Made by a program: the position numbers and the translations under genes. 64,000 nt of DNA from Rhodoplanes serenus. Its GTDB lineage: Bacteria > Pseudomonadota > Alphaproteobacteria > Rhizobiales > Xanthobacteraceae. The stretch spans positions 159,968 to 223,967 of the forward strand of contig WNKV01000011.1 of NCBI GenBank assembly GCA_009720755.1. Reading direction: 5' to 3'. Positions within the stretch are counted from its first letter, which is position 1, and each line of letters begins with the position of its first letter. This document shows, piece after piece, positions 17,001-26,067 of the stretch. The notes beneath the pieces are model-generated. The model searched no databases and was not told the origin of the DNA. It saw only the letters and a list, made by a program, of their open reading frames with translations.

Positions 17001-17023
17001 CCCTCTTCAGAGGGGAGAGGTGA
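17001..17023. repeat. Short intergenic palindrome between ABC genes
   Basis: CCCTCTTCAGAGGGGAGAGG followed by TGA forms a small hairpin in the 139-base gap between ATPase and permease genes. Its right half, GGGGAGAGGTGA, is the same as the end of the repeat at 47136-47193, so it looks like a truncated member of that family. The following bases 17054-17072 resemble the arm of the palindromes at 25947 and 38354. Confidence 0.5.
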
Positions 17024-17099
17024 AACACAGCAGCGGAGGCGTGGGGGGCCGGGCCGCGCCCGGCCATGACGACGTCGTGCCGTCGCACGGAGCTTGAGA

Positions 17100-17888
17100 A
17101 TGTCCCGCCTGACCCTGCTGGCCCTCCAGATCCTCGTCGCCGTCGCGGTGATCGGCCTGTGGCATGGGCTCACCACCGTGCCGGTGTTCGGCACCGTGCT
17201 GCTGCCGCCGTTCTTCTTCTCGCGGCCGGCCGATGTCGGCGCCCGCATCGTCCAGTGGTTCGCCGACGGCTCGATCTGGATGCATCTCGGCATCACGCTG
17301 ACCGAGTCGGTGCTGGCCTTCGTGATCGGCTCGCTCGGCGGCGCGCTGGTCGGCTTCTGGTTCGCCAGGAAGCCGGTGGTCGCCGCCGTGTTCGACCCCT
17401 ATGTCAAGATGGCGAACGCGCTGCCGCGCGTGGTGCTGGCGCCGATCTTCGCGCTGTGGCTGGGGCTCGGCATCTGGTCCAAGGTGGCGCTCGGCATCAC
17501 GCTGGTCTTCTTCGTGGTGTTCTTCAACGTCTATCAGGGCGTCAAGGAGGTGAGCCCGACGGTGCTCGCCAACGCCCGCATGCTGGGCATGAGCGAGCGC
17601 CAGCTCATGCGGCACGTCTACTGGCCCTCCGCCCTGTCCTGGATGTTCTCGTCGCTGCACACCTCGGTCGGCTTCGCGGTGGTGGGCGCCGTCGTCGGCG
17701 AGTATCTCGGCTCGGCGGCCGGGCTCGGCTATCTGATCCAGCAGGCCGAGGGGGTGTTCGACGTCGCCGGCGTGTTCGCCGGCATGACGGTGCTGGCCGC
17801 CTTCGTGATCCTGATCGACATGCTGGTCAGCGTGGTCGAGCGCCGCCTGCTGGTGTGGCGCCCGGTCTCTCACGACACCCGCGGGTGA
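17100..17888 (+). CDS. NitT/TauT-type ABC transporter permease
   Basis: A 262-residue inner-membrane permease of the SsuC/TauC type with six membrane helices. The cytoplasmic coupling motif is in EVSPTVLANARMLGMSERQL, at about residues 155-175, where the EAA loop contacts the ATPase. ATG at 17100 has GGAG 7 bases upstream; a TTG two codons earlier is less likely. Co-directional with the ATPase gene, despite a 139-base gap holding repeat sequence. The transporter lacks a locally encoded binding protein. Confidence 0.9.
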   Translation: MSRLTLLALQILVAVAVIGLWHGLTTVPVFGTVLLPPFFFSRPADVGARIVQWFADGSIWMHLGITLTESVLAFVIGSLGGALVGFWFARKPVVAAVFDPYVKMANALPRVVLAPIFALWLGLGIWSKVALGITLVFFVVFFNVYQGVKEVSPTVLANARMLGMSERQLMRHVYWPSALSWMFSSLHTSVGFAVVGAVVGEYLGSAAGLGYLIQQAEGVFDVAGVFAGMTVLAAFVILIDMLVSVVERRLLVWRPVSHDTRG

Positions 17889-17938
17889 GACGGCTCGCGC
17901 GCCGCCCGCCGATGCTCGCACCACGAGGCCGAGACCTG

Positions 17939-19162
17939 ATGGAATCGTGGGTCGCGCCGCCGCTGCTGCTGATCGCCGCGCTCGCCTGGCTGGGGCCGGC
18001 ACCCGCCAGCGCGCGTGAGGCGACGCCGGGAGCGGCGCGCGCCGCCCGCATCGAGCCGGTGCCGCTGCCGCGACCACGACCCGCCTCGGCGCCGGTGCCG
18101 GCGCGGTCGCTTGGGCCGGGCATCGCCGCCGAGCCGCCGGTGCTCGCCGACGTGCCGCTGCCGCGCCCACGGCCGGGCACCGAGCCGGCGGCGCCCGATC
18201 CCGCCGTGATGGAACGATACGCCGCCTGCCTCGATCGTCTCGCCGCCGTCGCCGAGTTGACCCCGGAGGCTCCGGCGGTCGGCAATCCGGCCTGCGAGGC
18301 GCACGATCTCGTGCGCTTCACGGCGCTGCGCCTCGCCGGCGGCGAGCGGGTGGCGCTTCAGCCCGCCGCCACCATCCGCTGCGCGCTCGCCGAGGCGATC
18401 GTCGGCTGGGTGCGGGAGGACGTGGCGGCCGCCGCCCGGGTGCGGGGCACGCGCCCGGCCAGCCTCACCGTCGACACCTCCTACGAGTGCCGCCCGCGCA
18501 ACCGGATCGCCGGCGCCAAGATGAGCGAGCATGGCCGCGGCAATGCCGTCGACCTGCGTGCCGTCACGCTCGCCGACGGTCGCGTCGTCGGCCTCACCGA
18601 TCCGGCCGCCGACAAGGCGTTCCGCACCGCGGTGGCGCAGGCCTCCTGCGCCCGCTTCACCACGGTGCTCGGCCCCGGCTCGGACGGCTATCACGAGAGC
18701 CACATTCATCTCGACATCGCCGAGCGGCGTGGCGGCTATCGGCTGTGCCAGTGGGAGGTGCGCGAGCCCGCCAAGCCGCCGCCGGCAAGGCCCGATGCGA
18801 AGCCACCCGATGCCAAGCCGCCCGACGCCAAGCCGCCCGGCGAGACCCGCGATCCGCCCGACGCGGAGACGCCGGAGGGCACGGCCGTGCCACCGGATGC
18901 CGCGACACCGGACGCTGCGGCGGAGCCCGAGGCGGCGCCGCCGCCCGCCAAAGCCACCCCGAAGCGGCCCACCGACAAGACGTCCAAGGATAGAAAGTCC
19001 GCCGACAAGACGTCCGACGGGAAGAAGTCCGACGGCAAAGCCGCAGCCGGCAAGGCGGCGCGGGGCAAGCCGGCCGCGGCGCCCCCGCCACCGGCCCCGG
19101 AGCCGGACGGGGCCGAGGAGCCGGCGCCGGCGCCGGTGGCGCCGTCCGCGGATCAGCCCTGA
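17939..19162 (+). CDS. Extensin-like family protein
   Basis: A 407-residue exported protein. The signal segment (residues 1-22) is followed by a Pro/Arg linker with repeated PLPRPRP, then the extensin-like C-terminal domain (about 80-275). That domain has paired cysteines and the metal/peptidase-like motifs MSEHGRGNAVD and ESHIHLD. This HxxxxxxD...HxH arrangement is like LAS peptidases, which supports a cell-wall role, but activity is unproven. The last 130 residues are low complexity: DAKPP repeats, acidic Pro/Ala sequence, then a Lys/Ser/Asp segment (KTSKDRKSADKTSDGKKSDG) and a Pro tail. Start at 17939; another ATG nine codons upstream is possible. Confidence 0.8.
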   Translation: MESWVAPPLLLIAALAWLGPAPASAREATPGAARAARIEPVPLPRPRPASAPVPARSLGPGIAAEPPVLADVPLPRPRPGTEPAAPDPAVMERYAACLDRLAAVAELTPEAPAVGNPACEAHDLVRFTALRLAGGERVALQPAATIRCALAEAIVGWVREDVAAAARVRGTRPASLTVDTSYECRPRNRIAGAKMSEHGRGNAVDLRAVTLADGRVVGLTDPAADKAFRTAVAQASCARFTTVLGPGSDGYHESHIHLDIAERRGGYRLCQWEVREPAKPPPARPDAKPPDAKPPDAKPPGETRDPPDAETPEGTAVPPDAATPDAAAEPEAAPPPAKATPKRPTDKTSKDRKSADKTSDGKKSDGKAAAGKAARGKPAAAPPPPAPEPDGAEEPAPAPVAPSADQP

Positions 19163-19256
19163 GCCCGACGATCACGCGGGCGCCGTCTCGTCGCGGTCGG
19201 ATCGTCGGCGAGGCACCGATGCGGTGCCTCGCCTGCACGGCGCCGCGCGTCTGCCC

Positions 19257-20285
19257 TCACGCGGCGAGGTCGAGCACCACGCGGCCGTTGATCTCGCCGC
19301 GACGCATGCGGTCGAACACGCCGTTGATGTTCTCCAGCCGGTCGGTGGTGACGGTGGCCTTGACCTTGCCGGCATGGGCGAAGTCCAGTGCCTCCTGGAG
19401 ATCGATGCGGGTGCCGACGATCGAGCCACGGACCGTGATGCCGTTGAGCACCATGTCGAACACCGGCAGCGGGAAGCTGCCGGGCGGCAGGCCGTTGAGC
19501 ACCACCGTGCCGCCGCGCCGCACCATGCCGAGCGCCTGCTCGAACGGCTTCAGCGCCACCGCGGTGACCAGCACGCCGCGGGCGCCGCCGATCTCCTTGC
19601 GGATCACCGCGGCCGGATCGCTGGTCGCCGCGTTGATGGTCAGCTCGGCGCCGAGCCGGCGGGCAAGGTCGAGCTTGTCGTCGGCGACGTCGACGGCGGC
19701 GACGTTGAGGCCCATGGCGACGGCGTACTGCACCGCCATGTGGCCGAGCCCGCCGACCCCCGAGATCACCACCCAGTCGCCCGGCCGCGTGTCGGTCACC
19801 TTCAGGCCCTTGTAGACGGTGACGCCGGCGCACAGCACCGGGGCGATCTCGACGAAGTCGACCTGCGCGGGCAGCCGGCCGACGAAATCGGGATCGGCCA
19901 CCACATACTCGGCGAAGCCGCCGTTGACGCCATAGCCGGTGTTGACCTGCTGCTCGCACAGCGTCTCCCAGCTCGACAGGCAGTGCAGGCAATGGCCGCA
20001 GGCGGAATGCAGCCACGGCACCCCGACGCGGTCGCCTTCCTTCACGGTCTTGACGCCGGCGCCGACCCCCGACACGTAGCCGACCCCCTCGTGGCCGGGG
20101 ACGAAGGGCGGGTTCGGCTTGATCGGCCAGTCGCCTTCGGCGGCGTGCAGATCGGTGTGGCAGACCCCGGAGGCGGCGATCTTCACCTGGATTTGGCCGG
20201 GACCCGGCTCCGGCACCGGGATCTCCTCGCAGACGAGCGGCTGGCCGAGGGTGCGGACGACGGCGGCGCGCATGGTCTTGGGCAT
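19257..20285 (-). CDS. adhP: Zinc-dependent alcohol dehydrogenase
   Basis: A 342-residue medium-chain NAD-dependent alcohol dehydrogenase close to AdhP. Catalytic zinc ligands are in GVCHTDLHAAEGDWP and GHEGVGYV, and the structural zinc cysteines are in CGHCLHCLSSWETLC. The nucleotide motif is GVGGLGHMAVQYA. It oxidises short alcohols such as ethanol to aldehydes, which the next enzyme oxidises further. It lies 158 bases downstream of the aldehyde dehydrogenase on the same strand. The ATG at 20285 gives MPKTMRAAVV, the expected N-terminus. Probably part of the regulon of the divergent AcoR-type activator. Confidence 0.92.
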   Translation of the reverse strand: MPKTMRAAVVRTLGQPLVCEEIPVPEPGPGQIQVKIAASGVCHTDLHAAEGDWPIKPNPPFVPGHEGVGYVSGVGAGVKTVKEGDRVGVPWLHSACGHCLHCLSSWETLCEQQVNTGYGVNGGFAEYVVADPDFVGRLPAQVDFVEIAPVLCAGVTVYKGLKVTDTRPGDWVVISGVGGLGHMAVQYAVAMGLNVAAVDVADDKLDLARRLGAELTINAATSDPAAVIRKEIGGARGVLVTAVALKPFEQALGMVRRGGTVVLNGLPPGSFPLPVFDMVLNGITVRGSIVGTRIDLQEALDFAHAGKVKATVTTDRLENINGVFDRMRRGEINGRVVLDLAA

Positions 20286-20443
20286 GGACGAGCTCCGATC
20301 GAGGCGCCGGTCGCGGCGATGGCGAGCACGGCGCGGCAAATGACACGGGTTTCGACACGGCGCCGAAGAGGGCGCCGCGATTCTCTGGGCCGGGACGCGC
20401 CGGTCGCCGCCGCGCGCGGCGGCCGCGCCGGCGTCATCGATGG

Positions 20444-21964
20444 TCAGAAGAAGCCGACTGCATCGGGGCTGTAGCTCACCAGCATGTTCTTGGTCTGCTG
20501 ATAGTGGTCGAGCATCATCTTGTGGGTCTCGCGCCCGATGCCGGACTGCTTGTAGCCGCCGAACGCCGCGTGCGCCGGATAGGCGTGATAGCAGTTGACC
20601 CACACGCGCCCGGCCGCGATGCCGCGACCGAAGCGGTAGGCGCGGGTGCCGTCGCGGGTCCACACGCCGGCGCCGAGCCCGTAACGGGTGTCGTTGGCGA
20701 TGGCGAGGGCATCGGCCTCGTCCTCGAAGGTGGTCACCGACACCACCGGGCCGAAGATCTCCTCCTGGAACACCCGCATGGAATTGTGCCCGCGGAACAC
20801 CGTGGGGGTGACGTAGTAGCCGCCGGCGAGCGGCCCCGGCAGCGCGGCGCGGGTGCCGCCGGCCAGCACCTCGGCGCCCTCCTGGCGACCGATCTCGATG
20901 TAGGAGAGAATCTTGTCGAGCTGCTCCTGGGACGACTGGGCGCCGATCATGGTGGAGGGATCGAGCGGATGGCCCTGGCGGATGGCGGCGACGCGGGCGA
21001 GCGCCCGCTCCATGAAGCGGTCGTAGATCGACGCCTGCACCAGCGCCCGGCTCGGGCAGGTGCACACCTCGCCCTGGTTGAGCGCGAACATCACGAAGCC
21101 TTCGACCGCCTTGTCGAAGAAGGCGTCGTCCGCCGCCGCCACGTCGGCGAAGAAGATGTTGGGCGACTTGCCGCCGAGCTCCAGCGTCACCGGGACGAGG
21201 TTGCGGCTCGCATACTCCATCACCAGCCGTCCGGTGCTGGTCTCGCCCGTGAAGGCGATCTTGGCGATGCGCGGGCTCGACGCCAGCGGCTTGCCGGCCT
21301 CGAGGCCGAACCCGTTGACGATGTTGAGAACGCCGGGCGGCAGCAGATCCGCCACCAGCTCGGCCCAGACCAGGATCGAGGCGGGCGTCTGCTCGGCCGG
21401 TTTGAGCACCACGCAGTTGCCGGCGGCGAGCGCCGGCGCCAGCTTCCAGGTCGCCATCAGCAGCGGGAAGTTCCACGGGATGATCTGCCCGACCACGCCG
21501 AGCGGCTCGTGAAAATGGAACGCCACCGTGTCGCGGTCGATTTCGGAGATCGAGCCCTCCTGGGCGCGCAGCGCCCCGGCGAAGTAGCGGAAGTGATCGA
21601 TGGCGAGCGGCAGATCGGCGAGCCGCGTCTCGCGGATCGGCTTGCCGTTGTCCCATGTCTCGGCGGTGGCGAGGCGGTCGAGATTCTCCTCCATCCGGTC
21701 GGCGATCCGGTTCAGCAGCAGCGCGCGTTCGGTGGCGCTCGTGTGGCCCCACGCCTCGCGCGCCGCATGGGCGGCATCGAGGGCGAGCTCGACGTCCTCC
21801 GCCTGCGAGCGCGCCACCTCGGTGAGCTTGGCGCCGGTGATCGGCGTGATGACATCGAAGTATCGCCCGGCCATCGGATCGACCCAGCGGCCGCCGATGA
21901 AGTTGCCGTAGCGTGGCTTGAAGATCGTTGCGGTCTCGAACTCCCGCATGACCATTCTGTTCAT
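20444..21964 (-). CDS. Aldehyde dehydrogenase (acetaldehyde type)
   Basis: A 506-residue NAD-dependent aldehyde dehydrogenase of the AldB/ExaC/AcoD group, which oxidises acetaldehyde and similar aldehydes to acids. Visible motifs are [20 protein letters not shown] (cofactor binding), [19 protein letters not shown] with the general-base Glu, and [12 protein letters not shown] with the catalytic Cys. The last is typical of the group, with a second Cys two residues on. [10 protein letters not shown] follows. GGAGG precedes the ATG at 21964. A sigma-54 promoter lies about 80-100 bases upstream and the divergent gene is a sigma-54 activator, giving a clear regulatory story. First gene of an operon with the alcohol dehydrogenase. 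Confidence 0.95.
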   Translation of the reverse strand: MNRMVMREFETATIFKPRYGNFIGGRWVDPMAGRYFDVITPITGAKLTEVARSQAEDVELALDAAHAAREAWGHTSATERALLLNRIADRMEENLDRLATAETWDNGKPIRETRLADLPLAIDHFRYFAGALRAQEGSISEIDRDTVAFHFHEPLGVVGQIIPWNFPLLMATWKLAPALAAGNCVVLKPAEQTPASILVWAELVADLLPPGVLNIVNGFGLEAGKPLASSPRIAKIAFTGETSTGRLVMEYASRNLVPVTLELGGKSPNIFFADVAAADDAFFDKAVEGFVMFALNQGEVCTCPSRALVQASIYDRFMERALARVAAIRQGHPLDPSTMIGAQSSQEQLDKILSYIEIGRQEGAEVLAGGTRAALPGPLAGGYYVTPTVFRGHNSMRVFQEEIFGPVVSVTTFEDEADALAIANDTRYGLGAGVWTRDGTRAYRFGRGIAAGRVWVNCYHAYPAHAAFGGYKQSGIGRETHKMMLDHYQQTKNMLVSYSPDAVGFF

Positions 21965-22043
21965 CGTTTCCTCCCTTTGACGGAAATCAGCTCCGTCGAC
22001 GTCCACGCGCCGATGCGAGACCCGCATCGACGGCGCCGCCACC

Positions 22044-22063
22044 ATCAGCAGAGGACGTGCCAA
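22044..22063 (-). promoter_or_regulatory. Sigma-54 (-24/-12) promoter of aldehyde dehydrogenase
   Basis: On the minus strand the sequence TTGGCACGTCCTCTGCTGAT matches the sigma-54 consensus TTGGCACG-N4-TTGCT with one mismatch. The GG at 22061-22060 and the GC at 22049-22048 are separated by exactly 10 bases. Transcription would begin near 22036, about 70 bases before the aldehyde dehydrogenase start. The divergent activator contains the GAFTGA motif needed to drive sigma-54. Confidence 0.85.
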
Positions 22064-22224
22064 GTGCCCCGATGGTGGTCCGCATGTCGCATGTCGAATC
22101 GGTCGCAGGGCCGCAGAGGTCTGAAAGTCGGAGCAAATTACGTCGGGTCGCAGGGCCGGACCGGGCGCTCTATGGACAGTGCTCGCGCCTGCATGCGATA
22201 CTCGTGAAAGTTGGACGCAACAGG

Positions 22225-22255
22225 TGTCGGCGCGACAGTGTTGCAGAATCCAACA
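22225..22255. promoter_or_regulatory. Two dyads between ALDH promoter and acoR gene
   Basis: TGTCG-GCG-CGACA (22225-22237) is a perfect dyad, and TGTTG-N7-CAACA (22239-22255) lies immediately beside it. They are about 165 to 200 bases upstream of the sigma-54 promoter, where enhancer sites for bacterial enhancer-binding proteins lie, and just before the activator's own start codon. They could serve both activation and autoregulation. Assignment is by position and symmetry only. Confidence 0.5.
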
Positions 22256-22271
22256 CCTCCGGGAGACGCCT

Positions 22272-24392
22272 ATGTCGGACGCATCGGTGCCACATGCATC
22301 GGTGTCAGATGCATCGGTGCCGAGCGCATCGACGCAAGATGCCGTGGACGTGGCGCGCCGCCGCTTCTTGAACGAAGGGCGAGTGCCGCACGGCGTGCTG
22401 GCCGCCTCGATCGTGCGGTCGTGGCAGCGCTGCGTTCGGCACGGCCTCGACGCCTGCCGCCGCCCGGTGGTCGATCCGCCCGGCGCCGCCGAGCTTCGCC
22501 ATCTGCACGGGCAGCACGAGCGGCTCCGTCGCCTGTCGCGGCCCGAGCTCGAGGCGCTGCACGGCGACGCGCGCCGTTGCGGCAGTGTCGTCATCCTCAC
22601 CGGGCCGGACGGCACGGTGCTGGATCTGGTGGGAGACCCCAGCTTCGCCGGTCGTGCGGCGCGCGTCGATCTTCGCCCCGGGGTGTCGTGGAGCGAGACC
22701 GCGACCGGCACCAACGCGATCGGCACCGCCCTGGTGGAGCGTCGGCCGGTGGCGGTGCACGGCCGCGAGCACTGGTTCGATCATCACCGCATCCTGGCTT
22801 GTGCGGCGGCGCCGCTCGTCGATCCGCGCGGCCGGCTTGCCGGCGTGCTCGATCTCTCCGGCCCGGCGACGGATCGCCATCGCCATGCGCTCGCCCTGGT
22901 GCGGCTGGCGGCTCGCCAGATCGAGCACCGCTTCTTCGCCGACGGTTTCGCGCATTGCACCGTGCTGCGCCTGCATCGCGATGCCGCGCTCATCGGCACC
23001 GTGCACGAAGGCATCCTGGTGTTCGACGACGGCCGCCTGGTGGCGGCCGATCGCACCGGCCTCGCGCTGGTCGGGCATGATTGGGCGGCGCTCGACCGGC
23101 TCTGCCTCGACGATCTGACAGGAGGGACACCGGACCCTGCGGCATCGCCCGACGATGGCCCGCGGCGGTTGCGGGGCATCGACGGCTCGGTGCTGTTCGG
23201 ACGGGTATCGCCGCCGCACCGACGTCCCGTCGGCCGCGCCGCCCGACGGGACACGGTGGCGAACAGGGAAACGCCGCAGGAGGCGGACGCGGCGTGCGCC
23301 GGGCGTCACGATCGCGCCGACGACGCGGTGACGATGGCGACCACGATGGCGTCGGCGGCGGCGGCGGTGCCGCACCGTCGCCCCGTCGATCCCACGGCGG
23401 GGCGGGTGGTCGAGCCGGTTCTGGGGGACGAGATGCGGGGCGCGCTCGCCCGCACGGTGCGGCTGGTCGATGCCGGCATTCCGGTTCTGCTGCTCGGCGA
23501 GACCGGCTCGGGCAAGGAGGTGTTCGCGCGCCGCGTCCACGCCGAGAGCGGGCGCAGCGGCAAGCCGTTCGTCGCCGTCAACTGCGCGGCGCTGCCGGAG
23601 GGGCTGATCGAATCCGAGCTGTTCGGCTACGAGGCGGGGGCGTTCACGGGGGCGCGTCGCGACGGCGCCAAGGGGCTGCTGCGGCGGGCCGACGGCGGCA
23701 TTCTCTTCCTCGACGAGATCGGCGACATGCCGCTCGTCATGCAGAGCCGCTTGCTGCGGGTGCTCCAGGACAAGGAGGTGTCGCCGCTCGGCGGTGGCCG
23801 GCCAGTGCCGGTCGACTTCGCGCTGATCTGTGCGACGCACCAGCCACTCGGGGCGCTGCTGGCTGCCGGCGAGTTTCGCCAGGATCTCTACTTCCGGATC
23901 GCGCAATACGTCGTGGAGCAGCCGCCGGTGCGCCGCCACCCCGATCGGCGCAGCTTGGTGCGCACGCTGTGGCGGCGGCTCGGCGGTGACGATGCCGGTC
24001 TCGTTCTCGCGCCGGAGACCGAGCGGCTTCTCGCCGCCTACGAGTGGCCGGGCAACTTCCGCCAGCTCGTCGGCGTGCTGCGCACCCTGATGGTGCTGAG
24101 CGACGCCGACGGTGTGGTGACGCCGGACCTGCTGCCGGCCGATCTGCGGACGACGGCGGCCGGAGGGGCTGCGCAGCCCACCCTCGCCGCGGCGCGTCCG
24201 GAGGGCGAGGGCGACGGCGAGGCCGGTCCACCGGGCGGCGGGCTCGCCGAGCAGATGCGCCGGGCGATGCACCGGGCGCTGGAGGAGAGCGGTGGCAATG
24301 TCTCGCGCGCCGCCCGCCGGCTCGGCATCGATCGCAGCACCTATTATCGGCGGCTGCGGCGCGACGGGCGGAGCCGACCGGGCAGTGCCTGA
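22272..24392 (+). CDS. acoR: AcoR-type sigma-54 enhancer-binding activator
   Basis: A 706-residue activator of alcohol/aldehyde/acetoin catabolism genes. A GAF-type sensor region spans about 90-210 ([20 protein letters not shown] is the AcoR hallmark). A low-complexity linker runs from about 280 to 365. The AAA+ domain has Walker A GETGSGKE at 409-416, GAFTGA at 456-461 (sigma-54 contact) and Walker [14 protein letters not shown] Fis-type helix-turn-helix ends the protein ([23 protein letters not shown]). ATG at 22272 with GGGAG upstream. The N-terminal 20 residues are repeats of SDASVP/PHASV. Divergent from the dehydrogenases, whose promoter is sigma-54 type. Confidence 0.93.
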   Translation: MSDASVPHASVSDASVPSASTQDAVDVARRRFLNEGRVPHGVLAASIVRSWQRCVRHGLDACRRPVVDPPGAAELRHLHGQHERLRRLSRPELEALHGDARRCGSVVILTGPDGTVLDLVGDPSFAGRAARVDLRPGVSWSETATGTNAIGTALVERRPVAVHGREHWFDHHRILACAAAPLVDPRGRLAGVLDLSGPATDRHRHALALVRLAARQIEHRFFADGFAHCTVLRLHRDAALIGTVHEGILVFDDGRLVAADRTGLALVGHDWAALDRLCLDDLTGGTPDPAASPDDGPRRLRGIDGSVLFGRVSPPHRRPVGRAARRDTVANRETPQEADAACAGRHDRADDAVTMATTMASAAAAVPHRRPVDPTAGRVVEPVLGDEMRGALARTVRLVDAGIPVLLLGETGSGKEVFARRVHAESGRSGKPFVAVNCAALPEGLIESELFGYEAGAFTGARRDGAKGLLRRADGGILFLDEIGDMPLVMQSRLLRVLQDKEVSPLGGGRPVPVDFALICATHQPLGALLAAGEFRQDLYFRIAQYVVEQPPVRRHPDRRSLVRTLWRRLGGDDAGLVLAPETERLLAAYEWPGNFRQLVGVLRTLMVLSDADGVVTPDLLPADLRTTAAGGAAQPTLAAARPEGEGDGEAGPPGGGLAEQMRRAMHRALEESGGNVSRAARRLGIDRSTYYRRLRRDGRSRPGSA

Positions 24393-24434
24393 CGGGCGGG
24401 CCGAAACGTCCCGGCGATCGGCGGCAAAGCGCCG

Positions 24435-24923
24435 TCACTCCTCCTTGTAGCCGTAGGCCGGGGTGTTGCCGGTGGCGCCGTAATACTTGAACGGCAGGAA
24501 CTTGCCCGACATGGTGATCTTCACCCGGTCGCCGCGCGGATCGGGCAGGCGCTCCATCTGCATGTCGAAATCGATCGCCGACATGATGCCGTCGCCGAAC
24601 TCCTCCTCGATCAGCGCCTTCCAGGCCGGGCCGTTGATCATCACCAGCTCGTAGAAGCGGTAGATCAGCGGATCGGTCGGCGGCATCACGGCATCGGCGC
24701 CGCGCATCGGCACCTCGTTGAGCATGGCGGTCTCGGCCGCCGACAGGCCGAACAGCGCGCCGGCCTTCTCGGCCTGCGGCTTGGTCAGCTTCATCTGGCC
24801 GAGCAGCGCGCCGACGATCAGAACCGGCGAGAAGCCGCCGATCGCGTCGCAGATGTGCTTCCAGGTCCAGCCCTTCTCGCGCTTGATGTCGAGAATCTTC
24901 TCGGTGAGGTCGGCGCGGATCAT
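24435..24923 (-). CDS. cynS: Cyanate hydratase (cyanase)
   Basis: A 162-residue cyanase, which converts cyanate plus bicarbonate to ammonia and CO2. The N-terminal helical domain contains ILDIKREKGWTWKHICDAIG. The C-terminal catalytic domain contains YRFYELVMINGPAWKALIEE and GDGIMSAIDF, holding the Arg, Glu and Ser active-site residues of the family. Length matches known cyanases (about 150-160). AAGGAG precedes the ATG at 24923. It is the last gene of an operon with binding protein, permease and ATPase, and this context fits the cynABDS arrangement. Confidence 0.97.
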   Translation of the reverse strand: MIRADLTEKILDIKREKGWTWKHICDAIGGFSPVLIVGALLGQMKLTKPQAEKAGALFGLSAAETAMLNEVPMRGADAVMPPTDPLIYRFYELVMINGPAWKALIEEEFGDGIMSAIDFDMQMERLPDPRGDRVKITMSGKFLPFKYYGATGNTPAYGYKEE

Positions 24924-24995
24924 GAGGATCTCCTTCGATACGATGGTTCGAAACGATGGTCGCGGTGCGACGCCGGGAGGCGGAGCGTGACACCG

Positions 24996-25925
24996 TCAGC
25001 CGGCTTGCGAGACGGGTGGCCGGGCGATGTCCGACCGTGGCGGAACGAGGTGCGCGTCGCCGAGCATCACCGGCTCCGGCGCACCGGGCCGCACCACCGG
25101 CGGCCGGCGGCGGTCGAGCGCCGCCTTGTCGGCGTCGCCGAAGCTCCTGCTGCGCGACACCAGGAAGTCGACGACGTGATTGCGCACCGCGTAGTAGAGC
25201 GGATGCTTGTGGACGTCGTGGCGCTTGCGGTGGGCCGGCAGCGGGTTCTCGACGATCTCGGCCAGCACCGCCTGCGGGCCGTTGGTCATCAGCACGATGC
25301 GATCGGCCAGGTAGATCGCCTCGTCGACGTCGTGGGTGATCATGACCACGGTCTGGCCGGTCTCGCGGCAGATGCGCCGCACCTCGTCCTGGAGGGTGCC
25401 GCGGGTGAGCGCATCGAGGGCCGAGAACGGCTCGTCCATCAGCAGGATCTTCGGCTCGATCGACAGCGCCCGGGCGATGCCGACCCGCTGCTTCATGCCG
25501 CCCGACAGCTCGGCCGGCCGCTTGTGCTCGGCGCCCGCGAGCCCGACCAGCGCGATGAAGCGGCGCGCGTGCTCCTCCACCTCGAGGCGCGACCAGCGAC
25601 GCCATTTCGACGACACCGCGAAGGCGACGTTGCCGAGCACGGTGCGCCAGGGCAGCAGCGCATGGCTCTGGAAGATCACCGCACGATCGAGGCTCGGGCC
25701 TTCGATCGCCTGGTTGTCGACGATCACGGTGCCGTCGCTCGGGGTGTCGAGGCCGGCCAGCACGTTGAGCACCGTGGTCTTGCCGCAGCCGGAGTGGCCG
25801 ATCACGCAGGTGAAGGTGCCGCGCTCCATGGCGAGCCACAGATCCTCGAACACCGTGGTGGTGCCGCCGCCCGCCGCCGGGAACCGCTTGGCGATGCCTT
25901 CGATGGAGATGAATTTCTGGGTCAT
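24996..25925 (-). CDS. cynD: Cyanate ABC transporter ATPase
   Basis: A 309-residue ATPase of the NrtD/CynD type. Walker A GHSGCGKTT is at about residues 40-48, the Q-loop is in VIFQSHALLPWRT, the signature is LSGGMKQR, Walker B is ILLMDEP and the H-loop is MITHD. The C-terminal 60 residues extend beyond the normal ATPase core and are Pro/Arg rich. ATG at 25925 gives MTQKFISIEG; the frame runs on upstream into repeat DNA. It powers the permease encoded next to it, and the cyanase follows after 72 bases. Confidence 0.88.
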   Translation of the reverse strand: MTQKFISIEGIAKRFPAAGGGTTTVFEDLWLAMERGTFTCVIGHSGCGKTTVLNVLAGLDTPSDGTVIVDNQAIEGPSLDRAVIFQSHALLPWRTVLGNVAFAVSSKWRRWSRLEVEEHARRFIALVGLAGAEHKRPAELSGGMKQRVGIARALSIEPKILLMDEPFSALDALTRGTLQDEVRRICRETGQTVVMITHDVDEAIYLADRIVLMTNGPQAVLAEIVENPLPAHRKRHDVHKHPLYYAVRNHVVDFLVSRSRSFGDADKAALDRRRPPVVRPGAPEPVMLGDAHLVPPRSDIARPPVSQAG

Positions 25926-25946
25926 GAGCTGGCCGAATTCTCTGCC

Positions 25947-26034
25947 GTCATGCCCGCGCTCGTCGCGAGCATCCACGTCTTGCCGCGGGTGCCGAAAGGA
26001 AGGCGTGGATGGTCGGGACGAGCCCGGCCATGAC
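25947..26034. repeat. Palindromic intergenic repeat, type A
   Basis: An 88-base imperfect inverted repeat with outer arms GTCATGCCCG/CCCGGCCATGAC and inner arms ATCCACGTCTT/AGGCGTGGAT. The same design recurs at 38354-38441. It fills most of the gap between cynB and cynD and would form a long cruciform or hairpin. Such elements are common between genes in Hyphomicrobiales; no transposase is attached. Confidence 0.85.
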
Positions 26035-26067
26035 GTGCAAAGGCAGGATTGCTGAGCCTCATTCCAC

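Noticed and set aside
25947..26034. Insertion sequence remnant
   Set aside because: No transposase frame and no target duplication seen. The arms and the second copy at 38354 fit an intergenic palindromic element.
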